Shown: piece by piece, positions 46,162 to 56,110 of the stretch
How the letters are laid out: every line of letters starts with the position of its first letter
How positions within the stretch are numbered: the stretch's first letter is position 1
Source: Vibrio sp. JPW-9-11-11
Lineage (GTDB): Bacteria > Pseudomonadota > Gammaproteobacteria > Enterobacterales > Vibrionaceae
Length of the DNA stretch: 64,000 nucleotides
Reading direction: 5' to 3'
Assembly: GCF_013369335.1 (NCBI RefSeq)
Contig: NZ_SZQJ01000005.1
Span: 124,001-188,000 of the forward strand
Program-made: the position numbers and the translations under genes
The notes under the pieces: model-generated
The model's input: only the letters and a program-made list of their open reading frames with translations
What the model was told of the DNA's origin: nothing
The model's database searches: none

Positions 46162-47058
46162 ATGAGCTTATCTCAAGGGGCAAAATTCAGACTAGCTGTC
46201 GAACAGAATCACCCATTGCAAATTGTCGGCACGGTTAATCCGTATTGCGCCATGATGGCAAAAAATGTCGGCCATCAAGCGGTTTATCTCTCTGGGGGCG
46301 GAATCGCCAATGCGTCTTATGGTTTACCCGACTTGGGTATCACCACCTTGAGCGATGTCTTGGTTGATGTCGAGCGGATCACAAACGCTTGTGATTTGCC
46401 GCTATTGGTAGACATTGACACCGGCTTTGGCGGCGCTTTTAACATTGCACGTACGATTAAAGCAATGGAAAAAGCGGGAGCTGGTGCGGTGCATATGGAA
46501 GATCAAGTGGCGCAAAAGCGTTGTGGCCATCGCCCAAACAAGGCCATTGTGAGCCAGCAAGAGATGGTAGATCGCGTAAAGGCGGCCGTAGACGCGCGCA
46601 ATGATGATAGCTTCGTCATCATGGCCCGCACCGACGCACTGGCCGTTGAAGGTATCGATAGTGCAATTGAACGTGCGATTGCGTGCGTTGAAGCGGGCGC
46701 AGATATGATTTTTCCAGAAGCGATGACCAAATTGGATCAATATGTCCAGTTCTCAGAATCATTGCAGCAAGCAACGGGTAAACATGTACCGATTTTGGCC
46801 AATATTACCGAGTTTGGCCAAACGCCGCTGTATGGCTGCGATGAGTTGGCGAAATCAAAAGTGGATATGGTGCTTTACCCATTGAGTGCATTTCGCGCCA
46901 TGAACAAAGCGGCAGAAAATGTTTATCAACACCTGCTTGAAGTTGGCAATCAGGAAGCGTTGATCGACAAGATGCAAACTCGAAAAGAGCTGTATGCGCA
47001 TCTAAAATATCACGATTACGAAGACAAGCTTGACCAGCTGTTTTCAGAAGGAAAATAG
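46162..47058 (+). CDS. prpB: methylisocitrate lyase
   Basis: PrpB splits 2-methylisocitrate into pyruvate and succinate. The 298-residue protein belongs to the isocitrate lyase/PEP mutase family, with [13 protein letters not shown] (about 76-88) and the catalytic [10 protein letters not shown] loop (about 117-126). AGAGGAAAG precedes the ATG and the gene begins 11 bp after the regulator. Confidence 0.95.
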   Translation: MSLSQGAKFRLAVEQNHPLQIVGTVNPYCAMMAKNVGHQAVYLSGGGIANASYGLPDLGITTLSDVLVDVERITNACDLPLLVDIDTGFGGAFNIARTIKAMEKAGAGAVHMEDQVAQKRCGHRPNKAIVSQQEMVDRVKAAVDARNDDSFVIMARTDALAVEGIDSAIERAIACVEAGADMIFPEAMTKLDQYVQFSESLQQATGKHVPILANITEFGQTPLYGCDELAKSKVDMVLYPLSAFRAMNKAAENVYQHLLEVGNQEALIDKMQTRKELYAHLKYHDYEDKLDQLFSEGK

Positions 47059-47109
47059 ACAATAAAAGCCCAAGAAAACCAATCTTAACTAATTCAATAA
47101 CGTGAAAAC

Positions 47110-47150
47110 GTTCGATGAACAAACGCTCCATTAAGAGAGCAACATCGAAC
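47110..47150 (+). other. intercistronic stem-loop prpB-prpC
   Basis: GTTCGATG (47110-47117) and CATCGAAC (47143-47150) form a perfect 8-bp stem, with an inner GCTC/GAGC pair. It sits directly before the prpC ribosome site AAAGGAG. It may shape mRNA processing or translation. Confidence 0.5.
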
Positions 47151-47166
47151 AGAAAAGGAGTTCAAA

Positions 47167-48309
47167 ATGTCTCTAGCATCGAACAAGAGTGGAGAGTTAG
47201 GTGGCGCAGGTCTGCGTGGCCAGAGTGCAGGTAGCACCGCGCTGTGTACGGTCGGTAAAAGTGGAACCGGATTAACCTATCGCGGGTACGACATTACCGA
47301 TCTGGCGAACAACGCTCAGTTTGAAGAAGTGGCGCATTTACTACTGCGCGGCCATTTGCCGAATCAACAAGAGTTGGATGAGTATAAAACGCGTTTAATC
47401 AGCCTGCGCGGTCTCCCCGCAGAGCTTAAGCAGGCGCTTGAATTGATCCCTGCCAACGCGCATCCGATGGATGTGATGCGCACGGGATGCTCAGTGTTAG
47501 GTAATTTAGAGCAGGAGCAGGACTTCTCCGGGCAACTGGATGCAACAGAACGAATGCTGGCTCTTTTTCCTGCGATCATCTGTTACTGGTATCGCTATAG
47601 CCATGATGGCGTGCGTATCGATACCGAAGATCAATCGCAAACCTGTATTGGCGGCTATTTCCTTAAAATGCTTACCGGCAAAGCGCCGACCGAGATGCAT
47701 AAACAAGTCATGCACTGCTCGTTGATCCTCTACGCTGAACATGAATTTAACGCGTCTACTTTTGCCGCGCGTGTGTGTGCATCGACCTTGTCTGATCTGC
47801 ACTCGTGCATCACCGCTGCGATAGGGACGCTGCGTGGCCCACTGCATGGCGGTGCCAACGAAGCGGCAATGGAAATGATCGAAAACTGGCAAACCCCAGA
47901 CGAAGCGGAAGCCAATATCATGCAGATGCTGGCCAACAAAGATAAAATTATGGGCTTTGGCCACGCGATTTACCGCGAAAGTGACCCGCGCAATGCCCTG
48001 ATTAAGCAGTGGTCGCAACAGCTGTCTAAAGCGGTTGGCGATACCCACCTTTACGCGGTTTCCGAGCGCGTCGAAGCTGTCATGAAGCGTGAAAAAGGCT
48101 TATTTTGTAACGCTGACTTCTTCCATGCTTCGGCCTATCACTTTATGGATATTCCGACTAAGTTGTTCACGCCGATTTTTGTAATGAGCCGCTTGACGGG
48201 CTGGGCTGCGCATGTGTTTGAGCAACGTGCTAACAATCGTATTATTCGCCCAAGTGCCGACTATACCGGTCCAGAACATCAACAGTGGGTGCCGATAGAA
48301 GACAGGTAA
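47167..48309 (+). CDS. prpC: 2-methylcitrate synthase
   Basis: PrpC condenses propionyl-CoA with oxaloacetate. The 380-residue protein is a citrate synthase family member with LTYRGYDI (about 37-44), the GPLHGGANEAAM block (about 223-234) and GFGHAIYR (about 262-269), holding the two catalytic histidines; a later Asp completes the triad. AAAAGGAG precedes the ATG. The length fits methylcitrate rather than the longer hexameric citrate synthase. Confidence 0.95.
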   Translation: MSLASNKSGELGGAGLRGQSAGSTALCTVGKSGTGLTYRGYDITDLANNAQFEEVAHLLLRGHLPNQQELDEYKTRLISLRGLPAELKQALELIPANAHPMDVMRTGCSVLGNLEQEQDFSGQLDATERMLALFPAIICYWYRYSHDGVRIDTEDQSQTCIGGYFLKMLTGKAPTEMHKQVMHCSLILYAEHEFNASTFAARVCASTLSDLHSCITAAIGTLRGPLHGGANEAAMEMIENWQTPDEAEANIMQMLANKDKIMGFGHAIYRESDPRNALIKQWSQQLSKAVGDTHLYAVSERVEAVMKREKGLFCNADFFHASAYHFMDIPTKLFTPIFVMSRLTGWAAHVFEQRANNRIIRPSADYTGPEHQQWVPIEDR

Positions 48310-48321
48310 TCCCCCCAAAAT

Positions 48322-48359
48322 GCTCCCCTGATTTCGATAGGGGAGCCAACAACATTGGC
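48322..48359 (+). other. overlapping stem-loops prpC-acnD
   Basis: GCTCCCCT (48322-48329) pairs with AGGGGAGC (48339-48346); GCCAA (48345-48349) pairs with TTGGC (48355-48359). The two hairpins share bases and exclude each other. They lie between prpC and acnD. Confidence 0.45.
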
Positions 48360-48379
48360 TTACCTGAATGGACGCTGCT

Positions 48380-50965
48380 ATGACTGTGAATACCCAATAC
48401 CGAAAACCGCTTCCTGGTACCCATCTCGATTATTTTGATGCTCGAGAAGCGGTCAATACTTTATCTCCAGGCGCTTATGAACAGCTGCCTTACACCTCAC
48501 GTGTGCTCGCCGAGCAACTGGTGCGCCGCTGCGAACCAAAGATGCTTAAGCAAAGTTTGTTGCAAATTATTGAACGTAAGCGAGATCATGATTTTCCTTG
48601 GTACCCTGCACGTGTGGTGTGCCATGACATACTTGGTCAAACGGCTCTGGTTGATCTTGCCGGATTGCGCGATGCGATTGCTGAGCAAGGCGGTGACCCG
48701 GCTAAAGTGAACCCTGTGGTGGAAACTCAGTTGATCGTCGATCACTCACTGGCGGTGGAACACGCGGGCTTTGACCCTGAAGCGTTTGAAAAAAACCGTG
48801 CGATTGAAGACCGCCGCAATGAAGACCGCTTTCACTTTATCGAATGGTGTAAAACGGCGTTTGAAAACGTCAATGTCATACCGGCCGGTAATGGCATCAT
48901 GCACCAAATTAATTTAGAAAAAATGTCGCCAGTGATTCAAGCCAAGCAGGGTATCGCTTACCCCGACACCTGTGTCGGTACAGACAGCCATACTCCGCAC
49001 GTTGACGCGCTGGGTGTGATTGCGATTGGTGTGGGTGGCCTAGAAGCGGAAACGGTCATGTTAGGCAGGCCTTCAATGATGCGTTTGCCGGATATCGTCG
49101 GCGTTAAGCTTATGGGCAAACGCCAACCTGGCATTACCGCGACAGACATAGTACTGGCGATTACGGAGTTTCTGCGTAATGAGCGTGTGGTGTCTGCTTA
49201 TTTGGAGTTCTTTGGTGAAGGGGCGAAAGATCTGACGATTGGCGACCGAGCTACCATCTCTAATATGACGCCGGAATATGGTGCAACAGCAGGAATGTTT
49301 TACATCGATGAGCAAACCATCAACTACCTTAAGTTGACGGGACGCGACGACGAACAAGTCGCCCTTGTTGAACAGTATGCGAAGCACACCGGGTTGTGGG
49401 CCGACGATTTGGTCGATGCGAAGTATGAGCGCGTGCTCGAGTTTGATCTGTCAAGCGTTACGCGCAATATGGCAGGGCCATCGAATCCACATCGTCGCTT
49501 ACCGACATCTGAACTAGCGCAGCGTGGTATTGCCAATCATGAGTTGGTACCGCAAGACGGTCTACCCGATGGCGCAGTGATCATTGCAGCAATCACCTCT
49601 TGTACCAATACCAGTAATCCCCGTAACGTCGTGGCTGCGGGCTTGCTTGCAAAGAAAGCTAATGAGTTGGGCTTGGTACGTAAGCCTTGGGTTAAATCTT
49701 CATTTGCACCTGGCTCGAAAGTGGCCAAACTCTATTTGGAAGAGGCGGGATTGCTACCTGAAATGGAGAAGCTCGGTTTTGGTATCGTGGCGTATGCCTG
49801 CACCACCTGTAATGGCATGAGCGGTGCGTTAGATCCATCTATTCAGCAAGAAATCATTGAACGCGATCTGTATACCACCGCCGTTTTATCGGGCAACCGT
49901 AACTTTGATGGCCGCATTCACCCTTATGCTAAGCAGGCCTTTTTAGCCTCTCCGCCTTTGGTGGTCGCGTACGCTTTGGCGGGCACCATTCGCTTTGATA
50001 TCGAACGTGACGCGCTAGGAACGGATAGCAGTGGTCAGCCTATTTATCTTAATGACCTATGGCCAAGTGACGAAGAGATCGATGCAGTGGTTGGCAAGCA
50101 CGTCAAGCCAGAGCAGTTCAACCAAGTATACATTCAGATGTTCAAATTAGACGAAGGTGCGCGCAACAGCAACCCTCTCTATGATTGGCGACCCAAGAGT
50201 ACGTATATTCGCCGCCCTCCCTACTGGGAAGGCGCATTGGCGGGTGAGCGCACCTTGTCAGGCATGCGACCACTGGCGGTGTTGGGGGATAATATTACGA
50301 CCGACCACTTGTCGCCATCTAACGCCATTTTAGCTAGCAGTGCAGCGGGCGAATACTTAGCGTCAATGGATGTGCCGGAAGAAGATTTTAACTCCTACGC
50401 GACTCACCGCGGTGACCATCTAACCGCGCAGCGCGCCACGTTTGCCAACCCTAAGCTATTCAATGAGATGGTGAAAGAGAATGGCGAAGTGGTGCAAGGT
50501 TCGTTGGCCCGTATCGAGCCAGAAGGCAAAGTGACGCGAATGTGGGAAGCGATAGAGACCTACATGAACCGCAAGCAACCTTTAATCATTGTCGCTGGCG
50601 CTGATTATGGTCAAGGGTCATCGCGCGATTGGGCGGCGAAAGGGGTGCGCCTAGCTGGAGTTGAAGCCATTGTCGCAGAGGGCTTTGAGCGTATTCACCG
50701 TACTAACTTAGTCGGAATGGGGGTACTGCCTTTGCAGTTCAAACCGGGCACCACGCGCAAAACGCTCGAACTCGACGGAAGTGAACTTTACGATGTCGTG
50801 GGGGAAATAACCCCTGGGGCTGATCTCGCTTTGGTGGTGACTCGTGCCAACGGAGACAAGTTCGATGTGCCTGTGACCTGTCGTCTTGATACTGAAGACG
50901 AAGTCAATGTGTATAACGCGGGCGGGGTGTTGCAGCGTTTCGCCCAAGACTTTTTGGCGCAGTAG
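48380..50965 (+). CDS. acnD: 2-methylcitrate dehydratase, Fe/S-dependent
   Basis: AcnD is an aconitase-like enzyme that dehydrates 2-methylcitrate to 2-methylaconitate, used with PrpF in place of PrpD. The product is 861 residues. Fe-S cysteines are in SCTNTSNP and CTTCNGMSG. The aconitase swivel domain follows (DYGQGSSRDWAAKG). An ATG four codons upstream is possible; I chose 48380, where family similarity begins. A shared stem-loop region precedes it. Confidence 0.94.
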   Translation: MTVNTQYRKPLPGTHLDYFDAREAVNTLSPGAYEQLPYTSRVLAEQLVRRCEPKMLKQSLLQIIERKRDHDFPWYPARVVCHDILGQTALVDLAGLRDAIAEQGGDPAKVNPVVETQLIVDHSLAVEHAGFDPEAFEKNRAIEDRRNEDRFHFIEWCKTAFENVNVIPAGNGIMHQINLEKMSPVIQAKQGIAYPDTCVGTDSHTPHVDALGVIAIGVGGLEAETVMLGRPSMMRLPDIVGVKLMGKRQPGITATDIVLAITEFLRNERVVSAYLEFFGEGAKDLTIGDRATISNMTPEYGATAGMFYIDEQTINYLKLTGRDDEQVALVEQYAKHTGLWADDLVDAKYERVLEFDLSSVTRNMAGPSNPHRRLPTSELAQRGIANHELVPQDGLPDGAVIIAAITSCTNTSNPRNVVAAGLLAKKANELGLVRKPWVKSSFAPGSKVAKLYLEEAGLLPEMEKLGFGIVAYACTTCNGMSGALDPSIQQEIIERDLYTTAVLSGNRNFDGRIHPYAKQAFLASPPLVVAYALAGTIRFDIERDALGTDSSGQPIYLNDLWPSDEEIDAVVGKHVKPEQFNQVYIQMFKLDEGARNSNPLYDWRPKSTYIRRPPYWEGALAGERTLSGMRPLAVLGDNITTDHLSPSNAILASSAAGEYLASMDVPEEDFNSYATHRGDHLTAQRATFANPKLFNEMVKENGEVVQGSLARIEPEGKVTRMWEAIETYMNRKQPLIIVAGADYGQGSSRDWAAKGVRLAGVEAIVAEGFERIHRTNLVGMGVLPLQFKPGTTRKTLELDGSELYDVVGEITPGADLALVVTRANGDKFDVPVTCRLDTEDEVNVYNAGGVLQRFAQDFLAQ

Positions 50966-50973
50966 GAGGGAGT

Positions 50974-52149
50974 ATGACAGCGAGTCAAATTAAAATTCCT
51001 GCCACCTACATGCGTGGTGGCACCAGTAAAGGGGTGTTTTTTAACCTAGCGGATCTGCCTCCGCCGGCCCAGCAGCCGGGTGAGGTACGTGATCAACTGT
51101 TGATGCGCGTGATAGGCAGCCCGGACGCCTACGGAAAGCAAATCGACGGCATGGGCGGGGCCACTTCCAGTACCAGTAAAACCGTGATCGTTTCGAAAAG
51201 CACTCGTGATGACCATGATGTCGACTACCTGTTCGGACAGGTATCGATAGATAAGCCGTTTGTCGATTGGAGTGGAAACTGTGGGAACTTGTCTGCTGCG
51301 GTGGGGCCGTTTGCGATTCATGCTGGACTGATAGACGCACAGCGCATCCCAGATAACGGTGTAGTCGCGGTGCGGGTGTGGCAAGCCAATATCAGCAAAT
51401 CCATTGTCGTCCATGTGCCGATCTGTAATGGGCAAGTACAAGAAACAGGCGAGTTTGAGCTCGATGGCGTCACTTTTCCAGCGGCAGAAATCCAAGTTGA
51501 CTTCATGCAGCCGAGTGATGGCGTAATGTTCCCAACGGGAAACTTAATTGATCAGCTGCAGGTGGAAGGGATTGGCTGTTTTGAAGCGACGATGATTAAC
51601 GCAGGCATCCCAACGATTTTCATCGATGCAGAAGCGCTCCGTTATCAAGGTACTGAGCTGCAAGATGACATCAATAATGATGCTAAGGCGTTAGAAATGT
51701 TTGAGACAATTCGTGCATACGGCGCTTTAAAAATGGGGCTCATCGATAGCGTAGACCAAGCCAAAAGTCGCCAGCATACCCCTAAGGTGGCGTTTATCAC
51801 TACGCCTAAGTCATACGTAGCATCAAGCGGCAAAGCGGTTGACGCTCGTGAGATAGACTTGTTGGTCAGAGCCTTGTCGATGGGCAAGCTACACCATGCG
51901 ATGATGGGGACGGCTGCGGTTGCCATCGCGGCGGCTGCCTGTGTACCTGGCACTTTGGTCAATCGTGCCGCGGGTGGTGGGGAAAGGGATTGTGTCACTT
52001 TTGGTCATCCATCGGGAACACTCAAGGTTGGCGCTAGCGCAGGTAAAAAACAACAGGGCTGGCAAGTTGAAAAAGCGGTAATGAGCCGCAGTGCTCGAAT
52101 TTTAATGGAGGGATTTGTGCGTGTACCCTCTGATGTCTTTGTTAACTAG
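50974..52149 (+). CDS. prpF: 2-methylaconitate cis-trans isomerase
   Basis: PrpF isomerises the 2-methylaconitate made by AcnD so that the pathway can proceed. The 391-residue protein has the N-terminal YMRGGTSKGVFF block (about residues 10-21) and NCGNLSAAVGPFA (about 106-118) of the PrpF family. A strong AGGAGGGAGT ribosome site lies before the ATG, 8 bp after acnD. Confidence 0.95.
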   Translation: MTASQIKIPATYMRGGTSKGVFFNLADLPPPAQQPGEVRDQLLMRVIGSPDAYGKQIDGMGGATSSTSKTVIVSKSTRDDHDVDYLFGQVSIDKPFVDWSGNCGNLSAAVGPFAIHAGLIDAQRIPDNGVVAVRVWQANISKSIVVHVPICNGQVQETGEFELDGVTFPAAEIQVDFMQPSDGVMFPTGNLIDQLQVEGIGCFEATMINAGIPTIFIDAEALRYQGTELQDDINNDAKALEMFETIRAYGALKMGLIDSVDQAKSRQHTPKVAFITTPKSYVASSGKAVDAREIDLLVRALSMGKLHHAMMGTAAVAIAAAACVPGTLVNRAAGGGERDCVTFGHPSGTLKVGASAGKKQQGWQVEKAVMSRSARILMEGFVRVPSDVFVN

Positions 52150-52194
52150 ATCATTAATCGAGTGGCAAGTTCAAGACATACTGGAGGAAGCAAT

Positions 52195-54072
52195 ATGTCT
52201 GCATATGAAAAAGAATACCAATGGGCTACCCAGGATCCGCAAGGCTTTTGGAGTGCTCAAGCTAAAAATATCGATTGGTTCAAAGCACCTGAAACCATTT
52301 TGGCCAAAGACGAGCAGGGAATCGAACGTTGGTTTCCGGATGGTTTGCTTAATACTTCGTGGTTAGCATTAGACTATCACTGCGAGCAGGGGCGTGGTGA
52401 ACAAACGGCATTGATTTATGATTCACCCGTGACAGACTCTCAGCAGAGTTACACTTATGTTCAATTACGTGACAAAGTGGCAAAAATCGCTGGTATGCTC
52501 GCAGAGCAAGGAATAGAAAAAGGCGATCGTGTGGTTATCTATATGCCGATGATCCCCGAAGCGGCAATGGCGATGTTAGCCTGTGCAAGGTTAGGCGCAA
52601 TCCACTCTGTGGTGTTTGGTGGGTTTGCTGCCAATGAACTTGCCGTGCGTCTCGAAGATGCCGAACCCAAACTGGTCATGACGGCATCGTGCGGCATTGA
52701 AGTAAACAAAGTGATTCCCTATAAACCTTTGGTTGATAAAGCGATCATGGATAGCCGCTGGAAGCCAGAGCGTGTGATGGTTCTGCAGCGCCCGCAATGC
52801 GAGGCAAAGCTGCAACAGCCACGCGACCTTGATTGGGCGAGCGCTTATGAACGCGCTTTGCCCCATGCGTGTGTGCCGGTATTAGCTACCGATCCTTTGT
52901 ACATTCTGTACACCTCTGGGACGACGGGCAAACCGAAAGGTGTCGTCCGCGACAACGGAGGGCATGCAGTCGCGATGAAGTATTCAATGACCTCTATCTA
53001 CAACATCCCACAAGATGGCGTATTTTGGGCCGCCTCGGATGTGGGTTGGGTAGTGGGGCACTCCTACATTGTTTATGCGCCGCTAATTCATGGCTGCACC
53101 ACCATTTTGTTTGAAGGTAAGCCGGTGCGTACCCCAGATCCAGGCGCATTTTGGCGTGTATGTGAGCAGCACAACGTCGACGTGCTATTCTCGGCGCCGA
53201 CAGCGTTTCGCGCGATTAAAAAAGAAGACCCGAATGGCGAGTGCTTGCAACGCTATGATTTATCGAAGCTGAAAACTATCTTTATGGCGGGCGAACGCCT
53301 GGACCCACCCACACTCGAATGGGTGAAAGAGAAAGCACAAAAACCCGTGATTGACCACTGGTGGCAAACTGAAACAGGTTGGGCGATTGCAGGCAACCCA
53401 ACGGGTATTGAGTTAATGCCTGTTAAAGCCGGTTCGGCAACCAAACCAATCCCTGGCTATCAAGTTGAGATCCTCAATGAACTCGGCGAAGCTGTTGGTC
53501 CTAATCAACAGGGTTTTGTTGCGCTTAAGCGCCCGCTTCCACCTAGTTGTTTACCTACGGTATGGCGTAATCACGACCGTTTTGAATCTGGTTACTTGAG
53601 TCAATTCCCGGGATACTATGTCTCTGGCGATGGCGGCTATCTCGATGAAGACGGATATCTGTTTATTATGGGCCGGATTGATGATGTGATTAATGTTGCA
53701 GGTCACCGTCTATCCACCGGTGAAATGGAAGAAATTGTCGGCGGCCACCCAGCCATAGCAGAGTGCGCGGTGGTAGGGGTACACGATGAACTGAAAGGCC
53801 AGTTGCCGCTTGGTTTTGTCGTGCTCAAAGATGGAGTAAAAGTCGATGATGCTGCGTTAGAAGGAGAGCTAGTCGGTAAAGTGCGTGACCAAATCGGCGC
53901 TGTGGCTTGCTTCAAGCACGCTTTGGTTGTTGAACGATTACCCAAGACCCGCTCCGGTAAGATTTTACGTCGCACCATTCGCCAGATTGCCGACGGTGAG
54001 CAATACACAGTACCTTCGACTATTGATGACCCAACCAGTCTTGAGGAAATTGAAAAAGCGCTGAACTCATAA
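52195..54072 (+). CDS. prpE: propionyl-CoA synthetase
   Basis: PrpE activates propionate to propionyl-CoA. The 625-residue AMP-forming enzyme has YTSGTTGKPKGVVRD (about 237-251), HWWQTETGW and the C-terminal RSGKILRRTI with the acylatable lysine. I placed the start at 52195, behind GGAGGAAGCAAT; a GTG at 52162 would add 11 residues. It closes the prp operon. Confidence 0.94.
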   Translation: MSAYEKEYQWATQDPQGFWSAQAKNIDWFKAPETILAKDEQGIERWFPDGLLNTSWLALDYHCEQGRGEQTALIYDSPVTDSQQSYTYVQLRDKVAKIAGMLAEQGIEKGDRVVIYMPMIPEAAMAMLACARLGAIHSVVFGGFAANELAVRLEDAEPKLVMTASCGIEVNKVIPYKPLVDKAIMDSRWKPERVMVLQRPQCEAKLQQPRDLDWASAYERALPHACVPVLATDPLYILYTSGTTGKPKGVVRDNGGHAVAMKYSMTSIYNIPQDGVFWAASDVGWVVGHSYIVYAPLIHGCTTILFEGKPVRTPDPGAFWRVCEQHNVDVLFSAPTAFRAIKKEDPNGECLQRYDLSKLKTIFMAGERLDPPTLEWVKEKAQKPVIDHWWQTETGWAIAGNPTGIELMPVKAGSATKPIPGYQVEILNELGEAVGPNQQGFVALKRPLPPSCLPTVWRNHDRFESGYLSQFPGYYVSGDGGYLDEDGYLFIMGRIDDVINVAGHRLSTGEMEEIVGGHPAIAECAVVGVHDELKGQLPLGFVVLKDGVKVDDAALEGELVGKVRDQIGAVACFKHALVVERLPKTRSGKILRRTIRQIADGEQYTVPSTIDDPTSLEEIEKALNS

Positions 54073-54092
54073 TATTCGATCAGACCTCGAGC

Positions 54093-54119
54093 AAAGCCCC
54101 TAGCGTTAGGGGCTTTTTT
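54093..54119 (+). terminator. terminator of the prp operon
   Basis: AAAGCCCCTA and TAGGGGCTTT form a 10-bp stem with a 4-base loop, followed by a T-run, 20 bp after prpE. Confidence 0.9.
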
Positions 54120-54178
54120 ATTGCCAAATGTGGACGAAAGCGCCAAACTGTTGCTTTATTTGTAATGCAAAAATATTC

Positions 54179-54670
54179 ATGTCAGCACTATTAATACGCT
54201 CAGCAAATAACCAAGAACTAGAGGCGCTCAACCAGATGATGTTTGAGCTTCACCAAGAGCACCATCAACGCTGCCCGGAACATTTTAAAAGTGGCGAGGA
54301 AATTGAGCAAGAAAAGAGCATTGCTCGCTATCTTGATGATCCACAGTGTTTGGTGTTGGTCGCGATAAAAGAAGCGCAAATATTAGGGTTTGTCACTGGG
54401 CATTTTTGCGAACTCATTTCATCGGTGAGTAAACCCGTTCAAATGGGCAGTATCGACGAGCTCTATGTTGCGCCTAGTGAACGTCAAAGTGGTGTGGCAT
54501 CCCAGCTCATCAGTGACTTAGAGCAGCGTTTTAGTGATTACGGCGTCAAGCAGATATTTGTTGAGGTGTGGCATTTTAATCATCAAGCGGTGCAGTTTTA
54601 CCACCAAGCAGGTTTTGAGCACCATATTCACTGGCTAAGAAAAGCAATCACCCCAAATGAGTTGGAATAG
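54179..54670 (+). CDS. GNAT family N-acetyltransferase
   Basis: The 163-residue protein has the GNAT core: GSIDELYVAPSERQSGVASQLI (about 97-118), holding the acetyl-CoA loop, and the FVEVWHFNHQAVQFYHQAGF block. The substrate is unknown. A start at 54128 would overlap the terminator region, so I chose the ATG at 54179. The next gene begins just after its stop. Confidence 0.8.
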   Translation: MSALLIRSANNQELEALNQMMFELHQEHHQRCPEHFKSGEEIEQEKSIARYLDDPQCLVLVAIKEAQILGFVTGHFCELISSVSKPVQMGSIDELYVAPSERQSGVASQLISDLEQRFSDYGVKQIFVEVWHFNHQAVQFYHQAGFEHHIHWLRKAITPNELE

Positions 54671-54671
54671 A

Positions 54672-56093
54672 ATGAAAATGAATAGTCAGTGGGTAAGGGC
54701 GTGGATTGCGCTGTTCGCTATCCTACTCTCGAGCGTTGTCAACGCTGAGACGAGTGACCACATCAAAGGCGCAGTGTGTGTGATTCGCTCCGGTGACAAA
54801 GTGGTGATGGTGAATGAGATCATCACCAAAAAACTATCACTGCCTGGTGGAGGGGTTGAAAAAGGAGAGGACCCTAAAGTTGCCGCCCAACGAGAAGCGT
54901 GGGAAGAGACGGGCTTGGTGGTGAGTATCAAGCAAGAGCTTGCTCGAATTGACAACGCGATCATATATGACTGTGTCAGCGACTCTGACATTGTGGCTTT
55001 TCAGTTCAATAATCATTTGGACGGCAATGAACTTCCGATTTGGTTTGCTCCCCATTATGGTGTCGAAGCGGCGTCAGCGATGTTGGTCGATCCGAGAAAT
55101 GTGTCACCTTCCCGGTATCGCTTCCCTGATCAGTTGGCTTGGCTAATAGCTACTGTCGACACTGTGAGTGACCAACCGACAATATATGTTGATAACATGG
55201 TCGCAGCGGCTCCAACCTGGCATCAGTTTGAGTTGCAGTGGCTTCTTGAGTTTCAGCACGCTGTTCTTAAACTACCGCAAATAGTAAGAGCGAGCTTGGA
55301 GTCATTGATTGCGGTTGGGTTGTGGTTGGCTCAACCTGCTATAGGTTTGGTGCTGTTTCCGTTACTGTTTTGGCGTTTGGGTGCGACGCCTAGCTACCAG
55401 ATCGTCCTCGCTTTAACTATTACCTCACTGTTAACCTTGATTGCCCAGCAGGGGTTTGCACTGCCAAGGCCTCTGGTTTATCTACCCGAAATTGGATTGC
55501 GTACCAGTCACGGATTTGGCCTCCCCAATTTACCTGTAGCATTATGGGTCTGCGCCGGTATTCTCGCGTTACATGCCTATAAGCGCTTAGGTGTTAACCG
55601 TTGGAGTGCTGGGTTATCAGCTGTTCTGTTATGGTTGGTGATTGCGCAGTATTACACGGGCTCTAGTTTTATCGTCGATGGGCTAGTTGGTGCGCTTTTG
55701 GGAGGATTGTGTGCGTGGCATCTGATTCGTTTGCAGCTAAAGCCCGATGTTGATCTCAAAGCATTAATGGTGTCTAAATCGGTGTGGTTCATGTTGCTTG
55801 TCGCGAGTGTAATCACAGCTCTGTTTTGGCCGATTCCCGTTTTTACTTATTGGTTAGCGGTGATTGTGACGATTCTAGGCGTCGTGACCTTATGGCGACA
55901 ACACACCACGATTACGATGAACACAATGTTACTGTGTGTGGTGAGTTTGTTGGGCGTGTATCATGCTATGTCGCTGGTGGCCGAGTTGTTTTCGAGTAGT
56001 GGAATGGCGACTCTTTCGGTAGAAACCTTGCGCTACCCGCTGTTAATTGTGTTGTTCACAGTGTTGGTTCAGAGAGACGCCAAGGCTAGTTAG
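54672..56093 (+). CDS. exported Nudix hydrolase fused to a PAP2-like membrane domain
   Basis: The 473-residue protein has a signal peptide (about 1-25, ending VNA), a Nudix domain (about 30-165), then a membrane domain of about eight helices. The Nudix box is complete: GGVEKGE, seven residues, REAWEETGL. The membrane part resembles PAP2 phosphatases (ALPRP motif) but lacks the PSGH histidine (SHGFGLPN instead) and the SRxxxxxHxxxD histidine (TGSSFIVDG). The Nudix part should face the periplasm. I chose the ATG at 54672, which gives the cleanest signal peptide; 54657 is an alternative. Confidence 0.75.
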   Translation: MKMNSQWVRAWIALFAILLSSVVNAETSDHIKGAVCVIRSGDKVVMVNEIITKKLSLPGGGVEKGEDPKVAAQREAWEETGLVVSIKQELARIDNAIIYDCVSDSDIVAFQFNNHLDGNELPIWFAPHYGVEAASAMLVDPRNVSPSRYRFPDQLAWLIATVDTVSDQPTIYVDNMVAAAPTWHQFELQWLLEFQHAVLKLPQIVRASLESLIAVGLWLAQPAIGLVLFPLLFWRLGATPSYQIVLALTITSLLTLIAQQGFALPRPLVYLPEIGLRTSHGFGLPNLPVALWVCAGILALHAYKRLGVNRWSAGLSAVLLWLVIAQYYTGSSFIVDGLVGALLGGLCAWHLIRLQLKPDVDLKALMVSKSVWFMLLVASVITALFWPIPVFTYWLAVIVTILGVVTLWRQHTTITMNTMLLCVVSLLGVYHAMSLVAELFSSSGMATLSVETLRYPLLIVLFTVLVQRDAKAS

Positions 56094-56110
56094 CCTTGGC
56101 GACTTGCGGT

